From an uncultured Lachnospiraceae bacterium (GTDB taxonomy: Bacteria; Bacillota; Clostridia; Lachnospirales; Lachnospiraceae): 7,960 nt of DNA. Every line of letters begins with the position of its first letter. Positions within the stretch are counted from its first letter, which is position 1. Under the pieces are notes generated by a model. The model did no database searches and had not been told where the DNA came from. It saw only the letters and a program-made list of their open reading frames with translations. Positions 1 to 6,251 of this stretch are shown here, in pieces. A program made the translations under genes and the position numbers. The DNA lies in NCBI GenBank assembly GCA_947589175.1, contig CANPZR010000105.1:1-7960 (forward strand). Reading direction: 5' to 3'.

Positions 1-63
1 TGTACAACGTCAGTTCTTTTTATGCTTCTCATACTTGCCAAATCTTCACCAAATCTCAGTCAC

Positions 64-112
64 ATATCATTAGTTCATGTAAGTGTAATGCACTTATACT
101 AACTAATGATAT
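64..112. promoter_or_regulatory. 49-base nested palindrome upstream of the XRE regulator, candidate operator
   Basis: Seen directly: a perfect 12-base inverted repeat (ATATCATTAGTT at 64-75, AACTAATGATAT at 101-112). Nested inside is a second dyad (TAAGTG at 80-85, CACTTA at 91-96). Both are centred on base 88. The element ends 67 bases before the regulator's ATG. A TATACT box (95-100) lies inside it, so a bound protein could block a promoter. XRE regulators often repress their own promoter through such dyads, so an autoregulatory operator is my inference. There is no T-tract after either arm, which argues against a terminator. A recombination site or a cruciform cannot be excluded. Confidence 0.5.
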
Positions 113-179
113 CACATTGTGCATAAGCTTGCAACACTAAATTAAAATAATGGTAATAATAGTAACAGGTGGTGATACA

Positions 180-539
180 ATGAATCCGAAAGAAACACGT
201 CGAAAGCCCAAAGAACTGAATATCCAAATAGGAGAGCGATGCCGTCAGGCGCGGGAAACTGCCGGTTACACGCAAGAACTTCTTGCTGAGCAAATTGATG
301 TATCCACTCAATTTTTGTCCGACGCCGAACGAGGCGTTACCGGCATGTCAATAGCCACAATTATCAAATTATGCCGCACGCTTGACGTTTCCACAGATTT
401 TATCTTACTTGGAAAAAATAACAGCGACGCCCATGCGCCTCTTTCCATCGACTCGCGCATCCAGCACCTATCTTCACAACAGCAAAAGCTGGTGGAGGAG
501 GGATTCAACCTGCTGAACAAGGCGTTTTTTTCCAAATAA
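180..539 (+). CDS. XRE-family helix-turn-helix transcriptional regulator, 119 aa
   Basis: Small cytoplasmic DNA-binding protein. Residues about 15-78 form a complete XRE (Cro/C1-type) five-helix domain: IGERCRQARETAGYTQELLA, then the recognition region around residues 41-52 (VSTQFLSDAERG), then SIATIIKLCRTLDVSTDFIL. The remaining 40 or so residues are a short helical tail, probably for dimerisation. I chose the ATG at 180 because AGGTGG (167-172) sits correctly before it. An earlier in-frame ATG at 150 has no ribosome site and would add ten residues outside the domain. The gene is the only plus-strand gene here and converges on the kinase gene, so it is not in that operon. The palindrome upstream suggests self-repression. 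Its targets are unknown; the neighbouring kinase locus is possible but nothing in the sequence proves it. Confidence 0.9.
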   Translation: MNPKETRRKPKELNIQIGERCRQARETAGYTQELLAEQIDVSTQFLSDAERGVTGMSIATIIKLCRTLDVSTDFILLGKNNSDAHAPLSIDSRIQHLSSQQQKLVEEGFNLLNKAFFSK

Positions 540-564
540 ACCTGCTGTTTTCTCCATTATAAAA

Positions 565-628
565 GGAGCGGCTCCTGTCTTCATGTTCCTTTTTCATCAT
601 CAGGATCATTATACATGACTGCCGCTCC
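565..628. terminator. Probable bidirectional terminator between convergent genes
   Basis: GGAGCGGC (565-572) and GCCGCTCC (621-628) form an eight-pair GC-rich stem, extended inward by TCCTG (573-577) and CAGGA (601-605). On the plus strand the right arm is followed by CATTTTGTTTTT. On the minus strand the left arm is followed by TTTTAT. A tighter local hairpin, AGGAG-CGG-CTCCT (564-576), could serve the minus strand with the same T-run. The element lies between the stop of the XRE gene (539) and the stop of the kinase gene (682), where a shared terminator is expected. The long loop is a weakness. Confidence 0.55.
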
Positions 629-642
629 CATTTTGTTTTTCT

Positions 643-662
643 GGCAGGAGATTCTCCTTGCC
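643..662 (+). terminator. Second hairpin in the convergent gap
   Basis: GGCAGGAG-ATT-CTCCTTGCC folds as an eight-pair stem with one bulged T. It is followed on the plus strand by ATGACTATTTTTAA, a late and imperfect T-run. It could back up termination of the XRE transcript before it runs into the kinase gene. On the minus strand there is no T-run after it. Confidence 0.3.
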
Positions 663-681
663 ATGACTATTTTTAATAGAT

Positions 682-3156
682 CTACATATCCGAATAATCT
701 ATAAATTCGATTTTATATCCCTCAAATCTCTTGTCCGATCTCATCGTCGCGCTTACTTTCTTAAGCCATGCCGCCTCCTTTTCCTCGTACCCGATCACAG
801 AAATCGTATAGGGATATTTGTATTTTTTCCTGTTATAGCGATACAATGCTATTTTTCCCGCATAGCTGTCTTTTACATATCTGCTTTTTATGCCGATTGT
901 AATGGCAGTCCAGGGCGATTCATCCGAAAGGCCGCACGCCGCTATAATCCGGCTGACCTGATCTGCCATACTCTTGCAGTCGGTGACGGTTTCCGCGTAA
1001 ATCTGATCCGGCAGCATGACCGACAGCCGTTCTCTCCCCGTCTCATAATCAATCCGGGATTCCGCTTCATAGGATTCGGAAAGATCTTTTATTTTTTGAA
1101 CCGTCTTGTCTTCCTCCGATGTGTTAAAACGCATAGCTGTCCGGGACTCTGCCGGTTCATCCGCCACAAGCGTATCTCCATTTGTAATCTGGGTGCATAA
1201 TTCCGCATATCGGTTCCCTATAAACTCTGCGGATATTATTTCATTCAACAGTTTCAGAATATCTTTATTTTCTGAATCTATTTTTCCCGTATCCATTTTT
1301 ATAGATGAAAACTCAAATACGCCATCTTTAATCGGGATAAAGCGATTTTTCTGTTTTTTCAATTTTCCTTCTAAAAGCCGGATATTCTGCACTGCAAGAT
1401 AATACTTTCCACTATTTTTATCAGCCATATCCTGACTTGCCTTCTTTATGCTTCTTCTTGCTTCTGCCGCGTCGTAATAATCCGGATTTACCGCAACGCT
1501 TGCTGTGCCATCCTTCTCTTTAATTTCTCCCAGCCAGCCTATATTTGCAATCGTTTTGCCCCTTACGTCGGTCAGATCAATGTCTACATCTTCCTTAAGC
1601 AAAAGAAAAAACAGGTCCTTGTTATAGTCCTTCTGATTCACGCATAATGTGATATGATTTTTTTCATTATGCCCTCTTCCCAGTGCATACGGTATATTTA
1701 GCAGGTCCAGTCTTTTTTTCAGCATATAAATAAAATTTTCCGTATCCCCTTTTAATAAGCCTTCACTATAGCGAGGCCCATATTCTATCGTGATTCTGTT
1801 TTCGCCTAACTCGTCTGCCTCACACTGTTTTTTCCCAAATTCACTGTCGTCCTGACGCGTCAGCCAATCGGACTGAATCTGCGTATAAACAGAAAAATCA
1901 ACCTGCAATTCATCCTGTGCACTATCGTTAAGAAATAAATCCTGGATAACCGTCCTCGGATTCTCATCTCCGAAGCATTTCAGCGGAACTACTCCACGAA
2001 AACCATTTTTCTCTTCTTCCCAGATATAGGGATTCTCTCCTGCAAGCTTCTCTATCCTCTTTTCAATTTTTTCATAGGCAGTCTCCAGATCCTCAACCGA
2101 CGCCCCCTCTTCCCGGACCACGAAAAAGGTTTCTGTAGCCTCAAACCGAAACAAGAGCTCCTCCCGGTAATTCATTCCCAGGCACGCTCCCACCGCTGCC
2201 AGCAAAAAAGAAAAAGCAAGCAAAGCCGTAATCCGCTTTCTTTTCTTTTTCCTTCTCCCAAGCGAAATACTGCCGAGCGCCTCCATCAGCTCCCCCATAT
2301 TGGCATAGCGTTTTTCAGTCTTGACGGCAAGCGCTTTTTTCAATATGGATTCTAATTCCTTTGGCGCATCCACCCCCTGTTCCCTCAAAGTTTTATACTC
2401 ATCAAATACAGAGCGCTGAAGGGAGTCAGGCGGACACTCTCCTGTCAGACATTCATAGCAGACGGCCGCCAACGCATATACATCCGACCAGGGACCGACG
2501 TTGCCATGATTGGCATACTGCTCAATCGGCGTATAGCCCTGTTTCGTAAATGCCGCCGTGGTCGTCGTATTCTCTTTTTGCATGAGGTCCTTTGCCGTCC
2601 CAAAATCCAGCAGACACAGCGAGCCATTCTCAAGAACCATAATATTATTGGCGCTTATATCTCTATGGACCACTCCCCTGTTATTCATGCGCTCCAACAC
2701 ACGCATCAGAGGGTTCATTTTTTCTATCATGGTTTCCCATTTCATCGGGCCTTGTTCCTGAATATACTGATTCAGGGGAATTCCCCGCAGATAATTCATA
2801 ACAATATAGGCGGTTCCATTTTCTTCAAAACAATCTATAATTTTTACAACCGCGTCCTCATCACTGAATCCGCTTAATATTTTTGCTTCTTGAAGAAAGC
2901 GTTTTTTCGCCTTTTCAAAGGATTCTCGCGCCGCTGTGTAGGTAATCTGAATCTGATCCGATTGTTCGACGTCTCTGTGGATATATTCACGGCAGAAAAA
3001 CTCCTTGATTGCTACTGTCATGTCAATCTTCTGATTGACTGCCTCATATGTGATTCCAAAACCGCCCTCACCGATTACGCGCCGGATACAATACCGGTTT
3101 TCCAATATTGTCCCCGGTTTTAAAAAATGAGTATCTCTCAAATTCTGATCTTCCAT
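682..3156 (-). CDS. Membrane-anchored Ser/Thr protein kinase with large extracytoplasmic domain, 824 aa
   Basis: Hanks-type kinase, residues about 22-295. Visible motifs: glycine loop GEGGFGITYEA (29-39), ATP-binding Lys51 in VAIK, Glu90 of helix C, catalytic loop HRDISANN (Asp166, Asn171), DFG (Asp184-Gly186) and the P+1 region GYTPIEQY (207-214). A Thr run at 197-200 in the activation loop is a plausible autophosphorylation site. The core therefore looks active. A basic stretch (301-308) precedes one hydrophobic segment (309-328). With no N-terminal signal peptide, this puts the kinase inside and about 495 residues outside. The outer part has no PASTA repeats. It reads as three related alpha/beta modules (near 339-415, 445-530 and 665-750), each with a helix followed by an I-x-V-x-L type strand, reminiscent of the SecD periplasmic repeat; that resemblance is tentative. 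The start is backed by AGAGGAG six bases upstream. The gene follows the 456-aa gene by 119 bases and is probably co-transcribed with it. The ligand is unknown; an envelope-sensing role is inference. Confidence 0.92.
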   Translation of the reverse strand: MEDQNLRDTHFLKPGTILENRYCIRRVIGEGGFGITYEAVNQKIDMTVAIKEFFCREYIHRDVEQSDQIQITYTAARESFEKAKKRFLQEAKILSGFSDEDAVVKIIDCFEENGTAYIVMNYLRGIPLNQYIQEQGPMKWETMIEKMNPLMRVLERMNNRGVVHRDISANNIMVLENGSLCLLDFGTAKDLMQKENTTTTAAFTKQGYTPIEQYANHGNVGPWSDVYALAAVCYECLTGECPPDSLQRSVFDEYKTLREQGVDAPKELESILKKALAVKTEKRYANMGELMEALGSISLGRRKKKRKRITALLAFSFLLAAVGACLGMNYREELLFRFEATETFFVVREEGASVEDLETAYEKIEKRIEKLAGENPYIWEEEKNGFRGVVPLKCFGDENPRTVIQDLFLNDSAQDELQVDFSVYTQIQSDWLTRQDDSEFGKKQCEADELGENRITIEYGPRYSEGLLKGDTENFIYMLKKRLDLLNIPYALGRGHNEKNHITLCVNQKDYNKDLFFLLLKEDVDIDLTDVRGKTIANIGWLGEIKEKDGTASVAVNPDYYDAAEARRSIKKASQDMADKNSGKYYLAVQNIRLLEGKLKKQKNRFIPIKDGVFEFSSIKMDTGKIDSENKDILKLLNEIISAEFIGNRYAELCTQITNGDTLVADEPAESRTAMRFNTSEEDKTVQKIKDLSESYEAESRIDYETGRERLSVMLPDQIYAETVTDCKSMADQVSRIIAACGLSDESPWTAITIGIKSRYVKDSYAGKIALYRYNRKKYKYPYTISVIGYEEKEAAWLKKVSATMRSDKRFEGYKIEFIDYSDM

Positions 3157-3275
3157 TAGTTTTCTCCTCTGGCCCGTAAGTCATACCGTTCAAAAATATC
3201 CGCCATATCCGTTATTATATCAGCAGGGCATTCCCCTTTTGTTTTTCCGTGAAAATATTCTTTATGAAGATATCC
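3156..3275 (-). other. 39-codon open extension of the 456-aa gene after its stop codon
   Basis: After the TAA that ends the 456-aa gene (3278-3276), the same frame continues with 39 sense codons, beginning GYLHKEYFHGKTKGE and ending ERYDLRARGEN. It stops at a TAA (3158-3156) that shares a base with the kinase ATG (TAATG). The translation has mixed, protein-like composition, and the kinase ribosome site lies inside it. This suggests the ancestral gene was about 496 aa and coupled to the kinase. The present TAA could be a nonsense mutation, a sequencing error or a readthrough site. Thirty-nine stop-free codons could also arise by chance. Confidence 0.5.
3214..3222 (-). promoter_or_regulatory. 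Possible extended -10 promoter before the kinase gene
   Basis: On the minus strand the sequence TGATATAAT forms a perfect extended -10 box (TGN-TATAAT), about 58 bases before the kinase start codon. No convincing -35 box lies 16-18 bases further upstream, which is tolerated in extended -10 promoters. It could give the kinase some expression independent of the upstream gene. It also lies within the open extension of that gene, so it may be fortuitous. Confidence 0.3.
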
Positions 3276-4646
3276 TTATGAGGACATCTGCTTCCGTATT
3301 TCCTTTGCGTTGCTCCCCGATCCTATGTAGACCTCATGGACAAAAAAGGCCTCTCCCCGTTTCAGATAATCATCCATCTCCTCCATCAAAAAGGAAACCG
3401 GGTCGCTGCTTTTCATATAACCAAGAACGAATTTGTCAAAGGGCTCTTTTTTCCGGAGCATGGAAAAACCACACTCATCCAAAATCACATTGAGCCGTTC
3501 TTCCGAAATCTTTATTTTATTGCGATCTGTCACCTCTGACCCCAAAAACAAAAGAAAACAGATCAAACTTGTCCGGTCAATATCCAACTCGCCACGCAGA
3601 TATTTACGGATTGCCGTTTCCCCTTTCCGGCTCGTCTGTGTTTCTTCTTCGTTGTTCTGCAATATGCCGATATACTCCTGTACCAGCATCCGGTCTGTCA
3701 TCTGCCTGTCATCCGATTTATTCTTAAAAACATTTTTTCTAAGATATGACGCTATTTTTTCTATCTGCTTCTCGTCCAGGGCATCCACATCATTTACGTT
3801 TTCCAGCATAAGTTCTACCCAGCTCAACGAAACATAACCAAAAAAATAATAATTAAATTCCTCAAATAACGCAGCCGGGGATATCACGCTGTCACGAAGA
3901 ATATCCAGCAAATCGTCCGGATTCGTCCTTCTTCGGCGCAGTCTTGATTCCGCTTTTAAGGGAAGCAGCTCCGCAAGCTGTTCCTGACTGGGAACGCTAT
4001 CGCCTACTTCTTTTTTATATCTCTCAATTTTCTCCAGAAGATAATAGTAGAGATATTTGCAAAAATAATACCGGGTCTTTTCACGGACATCCGAAAAATT
4101 TTTGAGATTACTGATATAAAACCGAAAAAATTGTTCTCCGTCATCTCCCAATGAACAGAGCGATTGATCCAGCACCTGCGTGAGCTGTTTTGTGATTAAC
4201 TGTTCCCCGCTCTGTTGAGAATAATTGAGAACATAGCTCTCCAGCTCGCCAAAAGAAATCTGTTTTCCCTGAAAAAAATCAGTCTCCGACTGAAAATTCC
4301 AGTTCTTTCTCCAATACTCCCATGCCGATTCACACACCTGGGATATTTTCTTCCATTTATGATAAGAAAGCTGATTCGCGAAAGCATAAATCAAAGACGC
4401 CTCAAAACTGCTGCGGGAATATAGTGGCTGACAGCCATTATTGATCAAGTTGTCATTCAGCTCCTCCAATGTCTGCGCCTTTAAAAATCCCAGCGCTATC
4501 AGGCGGTATCTCTTGGGAAGCGACTGCTTTTCCGGAATATCGGGATCCAATGCCTTTTCAATGATTTCTGCTCCCAGATAGGTATTCCACAGTTCATCTA
4601 ACATTTTTTCATAAACAGGTAATTTTTTCTTTGATGTTTTGCGCAT
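3276..4646 (-). CDS. Unrecognised helical protein with two copies of a small module, kinase partner, 456 aa
   Basis: I do not recognise a named family. The protein is charged and mostly helical, with no signal peptide or membrane segment, so it is probably cytoplasmic. Two segments resemble each other. Residues about 46-91 contain RLIALGFLKAQTLEELNDNL, then GCQPLYSRSSFEASLIYAFA. Residues about 358-412 contain SLICFLLFLG, then RLNVILDECGFSMLRKKEPF and DKFVLGYM. The shared pattern is hydrophobic helix, E-x-LN-x-x-L, G-C/F, a Leu-Tyr/Arg turn, then F-E/D-x-x-x-x-Y-A/M. As I recall, similar segments accompany regulatory proteins in Clostridia, but I cannot name the domain. An arginine cluster (RLRRRR) lies near residue 235. 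The ATG at 4646 has GGGGGTG eight bases before it and a strong promoter at 4690-4718. It precedes the kinase gene, so a substrate or adaptor role is inferred. Its frame stays open for 39 codons after the stop. Confidence 0.8.
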   Translation of the reverse strand: MRKTSKKKLPVYEKMLDELWNTYLGAEIIEKALDPDIPEKQSLPKRYRLIALGFLKAQTLEELNDNLINNGCQPLYSRSSFEASLIYAFANQLSYHKWKKISQVCESAWEYWRKNWNFQSETDFFQGKQISFGELESYVLNYSQQSGEQLITKQLTQVLDQSLCSLGDDGEQFFRFYISNLKNFSDVREKTRYYFCKYLYYYLLEKIERYKKEVGDSVPSQEQLAELLPLKAESRLRRRRTNPDDLLDILRDSVISPAALFEEFNYYFFGYVSLSWVELMLENVNDVDALDEKQIEKIASYLRKNVFKNKSDDRQMTDRMLVQEYIGILQNNEEETQTSRKGETAIRKYLRGELDIDRTSLICFLLFLGSEVTDRNKIKISEERLNVILDECGFSMLRKKEPFDKFVLGYMKSSDPVSFLMEEMDDYLKRGEAFFVHEVYIGSGSNAKEIRKQMSS

Positions 4647-4673
4647 ATGGGCACCCCCTGGTCAGCTAGCTGC

Positions 4674-4724
4674 ATTGTCTATATGACACATTATACTCCA
4701 AATCATGATGCGCAACAAGAAAAA
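4674..4724 (-). repeat. 51-base direct repeat containing a promoter, copy 1
   Basis: Aligned without gaps to 6407-6457, 44 of 51 bases match by my count. Differences are at 4679, 4682, 4687, 4696, 4697, 4707 and 4713. The repeat spans the -35 box, 17-base spacer, -10 box and start region. It ends sharply at 4724 (TTTTTCTTG side), only 23 bases after recognisable lectin-like coding sequence is lost. Confidence 0.85.
4690..4718 (-). promoter_or_regulatory. Sigma-A type promoter for the 456-aa gene and kinase (copy 1)
   Basis: On the minus strand, -35 TTGTTG (4718-4713) is separated by exactly 17 bases from -10 TATAAT (4695-4690). Transcription would start near 4683, giving a leader of about 37 bases to the ATG at 4646. 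The spacer contains the palindrome ATCATGAT. Just downstream on the leader side is TGTC-TATAT-GACA (4676-4688), a possible operator. The whole region is repeated at 6407-6457 with both promoter boxes conserved. Confidence 0.8.
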
Positions 4725-4960
4725 TTTTGTAGGCAAATTCGAAAAAGAAAATTCTTAGCCTCTTGCCAATTATATCCTTCATCATATAGCTGATAATAAT
4801 GCCCATCTAATTCTATTGCCGTCTCCGGTATTTCATCATCCTTCGATGAAATATCTTTATCGCTTGTATCAGTCTTATCATTTCCGGTATTTTTATCACT
4901 GGAGCCACTTTGATCATTTGATGTATTCTGGTCGTCGCCGCCCTGAATATTCCCCAGCCC
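4703..4960 (-). pseudogene. Truncated surface-protein fragment: acidic Ser/Thr/Asp linker plus start of a C-type-lectin-like fold
   Basis: This 85-codon open stretch has no start codon of its own and follows an in-frame TAA (4963-4961). Codons 9-50 are a low-complexity linker rich in Asp, Ser, Thr, Asn and Lys, typical of Gram-positive extracytoplasmic spacers. Codons 51-71 read LDGHYYQLYDEGYNWQEAKN and then F. This matches the first strand and helix of the C-type-lectin-like fold, whose pattern is YY-x-Y-x-x-x-x-x-W-x-x-A-x-x-x-C. The expected continuation (Cys, then GGHLATI) is missing: after codon 71 the frame runs into the 51-base promoter repeat and stops at 4705-4703. Such domains often sit at the C-terminus of secreted proteins or membrane kinases in Lachnospiraceae. 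I read this as a remnant of such a gene cut off where the promoter cassette begins. The same frame upstream (5155-4964) is open and encodes a basic stretch with a short hydrophobic segment, possibly a decayed juxtamembrane region. Confidence 0.6.
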
Positions 4961-5009
4961 TTATAGCTCCTTTTCGTCTTTTTTATCAAAATTTTTCAAT
5001 TGAGATTTT

Positions 5010-6041
5010 CTATACACCGGGTTTCTTCGTCCAAATTTCCCCAGCGCCCTTTTTACATTGTGATAATATAGACAGTCCCCCAAAAGAAAACAAATTATTT
5101 TTTTCAAACCGTCCTCTCTTTTTCGTCGCTTTTTTATCACCCTTTTCAGCGGCATTTTTTGAAACAGGATAATTTAAATTTTTCAATGTCAGGAAAAAAG
5201 AATCGTATTCTGACAAAAAAACAGGCCGCATTTCTTCTGTATAATTGTACTGATTCTGATAATCATCTATAATTTTCTTAAAGCCGCTGCCACGCCGCTC
5301 CATATAATTCAACCGCGAAAACACGTCTGCTATAATAGGATTCCTTCTCCGAGACGGAACTGACATAATATCCCGGTCCTGAACATTAACGCCATCAAGC
5401 ATGCCGCCGGGAGAATAAATCTCCAGCCTGTCATCGTATATGTCTATATGCACTTCGCTTCCAAACTCCATATAATCGCGATGAATAAGCGCATTTACTA
5501 TACCTTCTGTCACAGATCGCTCTGGATATTCCGGCAGTTCAACCCTGCCGTCAGGGGTCTTGAACCATCCCTTGTGAGAATTCCGCTTTACAAAAGCCTC
5601 ACCTTCCTGTAATAGAGAAATCAAGCTGCCCGAATATTCCGCATCATCCAACGCATCCTGTAATCCCGAAGACTTGCTCAGCCCATTCCATCTTGTGCAA
5701 AACAATCTTGACTGGTAAATCGGACAATTATCGGCTAGAAGCGCTCCTGCATTTGTCAGTACGCCATTGCCATCCTCAAGTCCAAAAGACACATAATCAC
5801 TCTCTAAAAAATCTTTCTTCGTTCGCTGGTAATATGTCGAAATCAGCTTTGTAAACGCCATCTTTGAAAAGTCGTATCCAGAGGGAAGGCTGTCAAAGGA
5901 TTTTCCAGAACCCTTCAGCGCCCCGCCTATTCCATTGGCGAAAGCACTCACACTCTTTAACCAGCTACGCGGATTTTTTTCCTCCAGCTTTTCTTTTTTA
6001 TCATACTCCGTCGCTTCACCAATCAGATTTCTGATGTCCAT
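5010..6041 (-). pseudogene. AlbA_2/GHKL 'RecG-like' protein with internal deletion and altered C-terminus, 343 aa
   Basis: The N-terminus (MDIRNLIGEATEYDKKEKLE, then SVSAFANGIGGAL, residues 1-42) is the start of an AlbA_2 (Schlafen-type) domain. It jumps in frame to KGSGKSFDSLPSGYDFSKM. In relatives as I recall them, about 90-100 residues lie between, including the FGI-x-DDG core, so the junction at 5916/5915 marks an in-frame deletion. The rest is a good GHKL-type half: ERSVTEGIVNALIHRDY (about 174-190), DRLEIYSPGGML and RRNPIIADVFSRLNYMERRG with GSGFKKI (to about 257). After GDKKATKKR (about 300) the tail no longer resembles the usual winged helix and is probably out of frame. Relatives are usually about 450-500 aa. 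The start has AAAGGGAG upstream. The product could be an unstructured relic or a minimal GHKL protein; loss of the original function is likely. Confidence 0.7.
5108..5133 (-). repeat. 26-base exact direct repeat, left copy
   Basis: Identical over 26 bases to 6157-6182. On the minus strand it begins AAAAGCGACGAAAAAGAGAG, and GAAAAA also matches after two differing bases. Here it encodes K-A-T-K-K-R-G-R of the AlbA_2/GHKL gene, just where that protein stops resembling its family. The two copies lie in the same orientation, 1049 bases apart. Confidence 0.9.
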
Positions 6042-6104
6042 TGTCCCTCACTCCCTTTCAATACAAACTTCACGCTCTCTATTCTTTCATATTAGAAATG
6101 GTCA

Positions 6105-6236
6105 TTATAAGCAGTATATCATATATTCCCGTATGCCGCCATATTTTATTTTTCGGACCGTCCTCTCTTTTTCGTCGCTTTTCCATCGTCCAGCACGCTC
6201 GTATTCTTCTGTCGCCCGGAGAGTGCGAATGTTCAT
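6105..6236 (-). CDS. Short ORF of 43 aa, possible truncated gene
   Basis: ATG at 6236 has an excellent ribosome site (GGGAGG, 6249-6244, seven bases away). It begins 15 bases after the stop of the preceding short ORF, so the two look like an operon. The first residues, MNIRTLRATEEYERAG, resemble the N-terminal strand and helix of GNAT acetyltransferases (MxIRxLxxxEYExxx), but the protein ends after 43 residues with no acetyl-CoA motif. It contains the right copy of the 26-base repeat (residues about 19-27). The likeliest reading is the start of a gene whose remainder was lost at a recombination point. A genuine small protein is the alternative. The GNAT similarity is weak. Confidence 0.4.
   Translation of the reverse strand: MNIRTLRATEEYERAGRWKSDEKERTVRKIKYGGIREYMIYCL
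6157..6182 (-). repeat. 26-base exact direct repeat, right copy
   Basis: Identical to 5108-5133. Here the DNA is read in a different frame, giving K-S-D-E-K-E-R-T-V within the 43-aa ORF. Conservation at DNA level across different frames points to recombination or a recent copy event and not to protein-level selection. Confidence 0.9.
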
Positions 6237-6251
6237 GTTTCTGCCTCCCAT

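Noticed and set aside
64..112. Palindrome as an intrinsic terminator or an IS200/IS605 end
   Set aside because: The arms are AT-rich with no T-tract, and there is no transposase or TnpB-like gene nearby.
4961..5155. A 64-aa minus-strand open frame overlapping the end of the damaged AlbA_2/GHKL gene
   Set aside because: No ribosome site for its Met and no family resemblance. It is kept only as the possible decayed upstream part of the lectin-like fragment, which shares its frame.
4816..5172. A 118-aa plus-strand open frame
   Set aside because: It is the antisense of the lectin-like fragment and the AlbA_2/GHKL tail. It is rich in Phe, Ser and Pro, as antisense frames of AT-rich genes are, and has no ribosome site.
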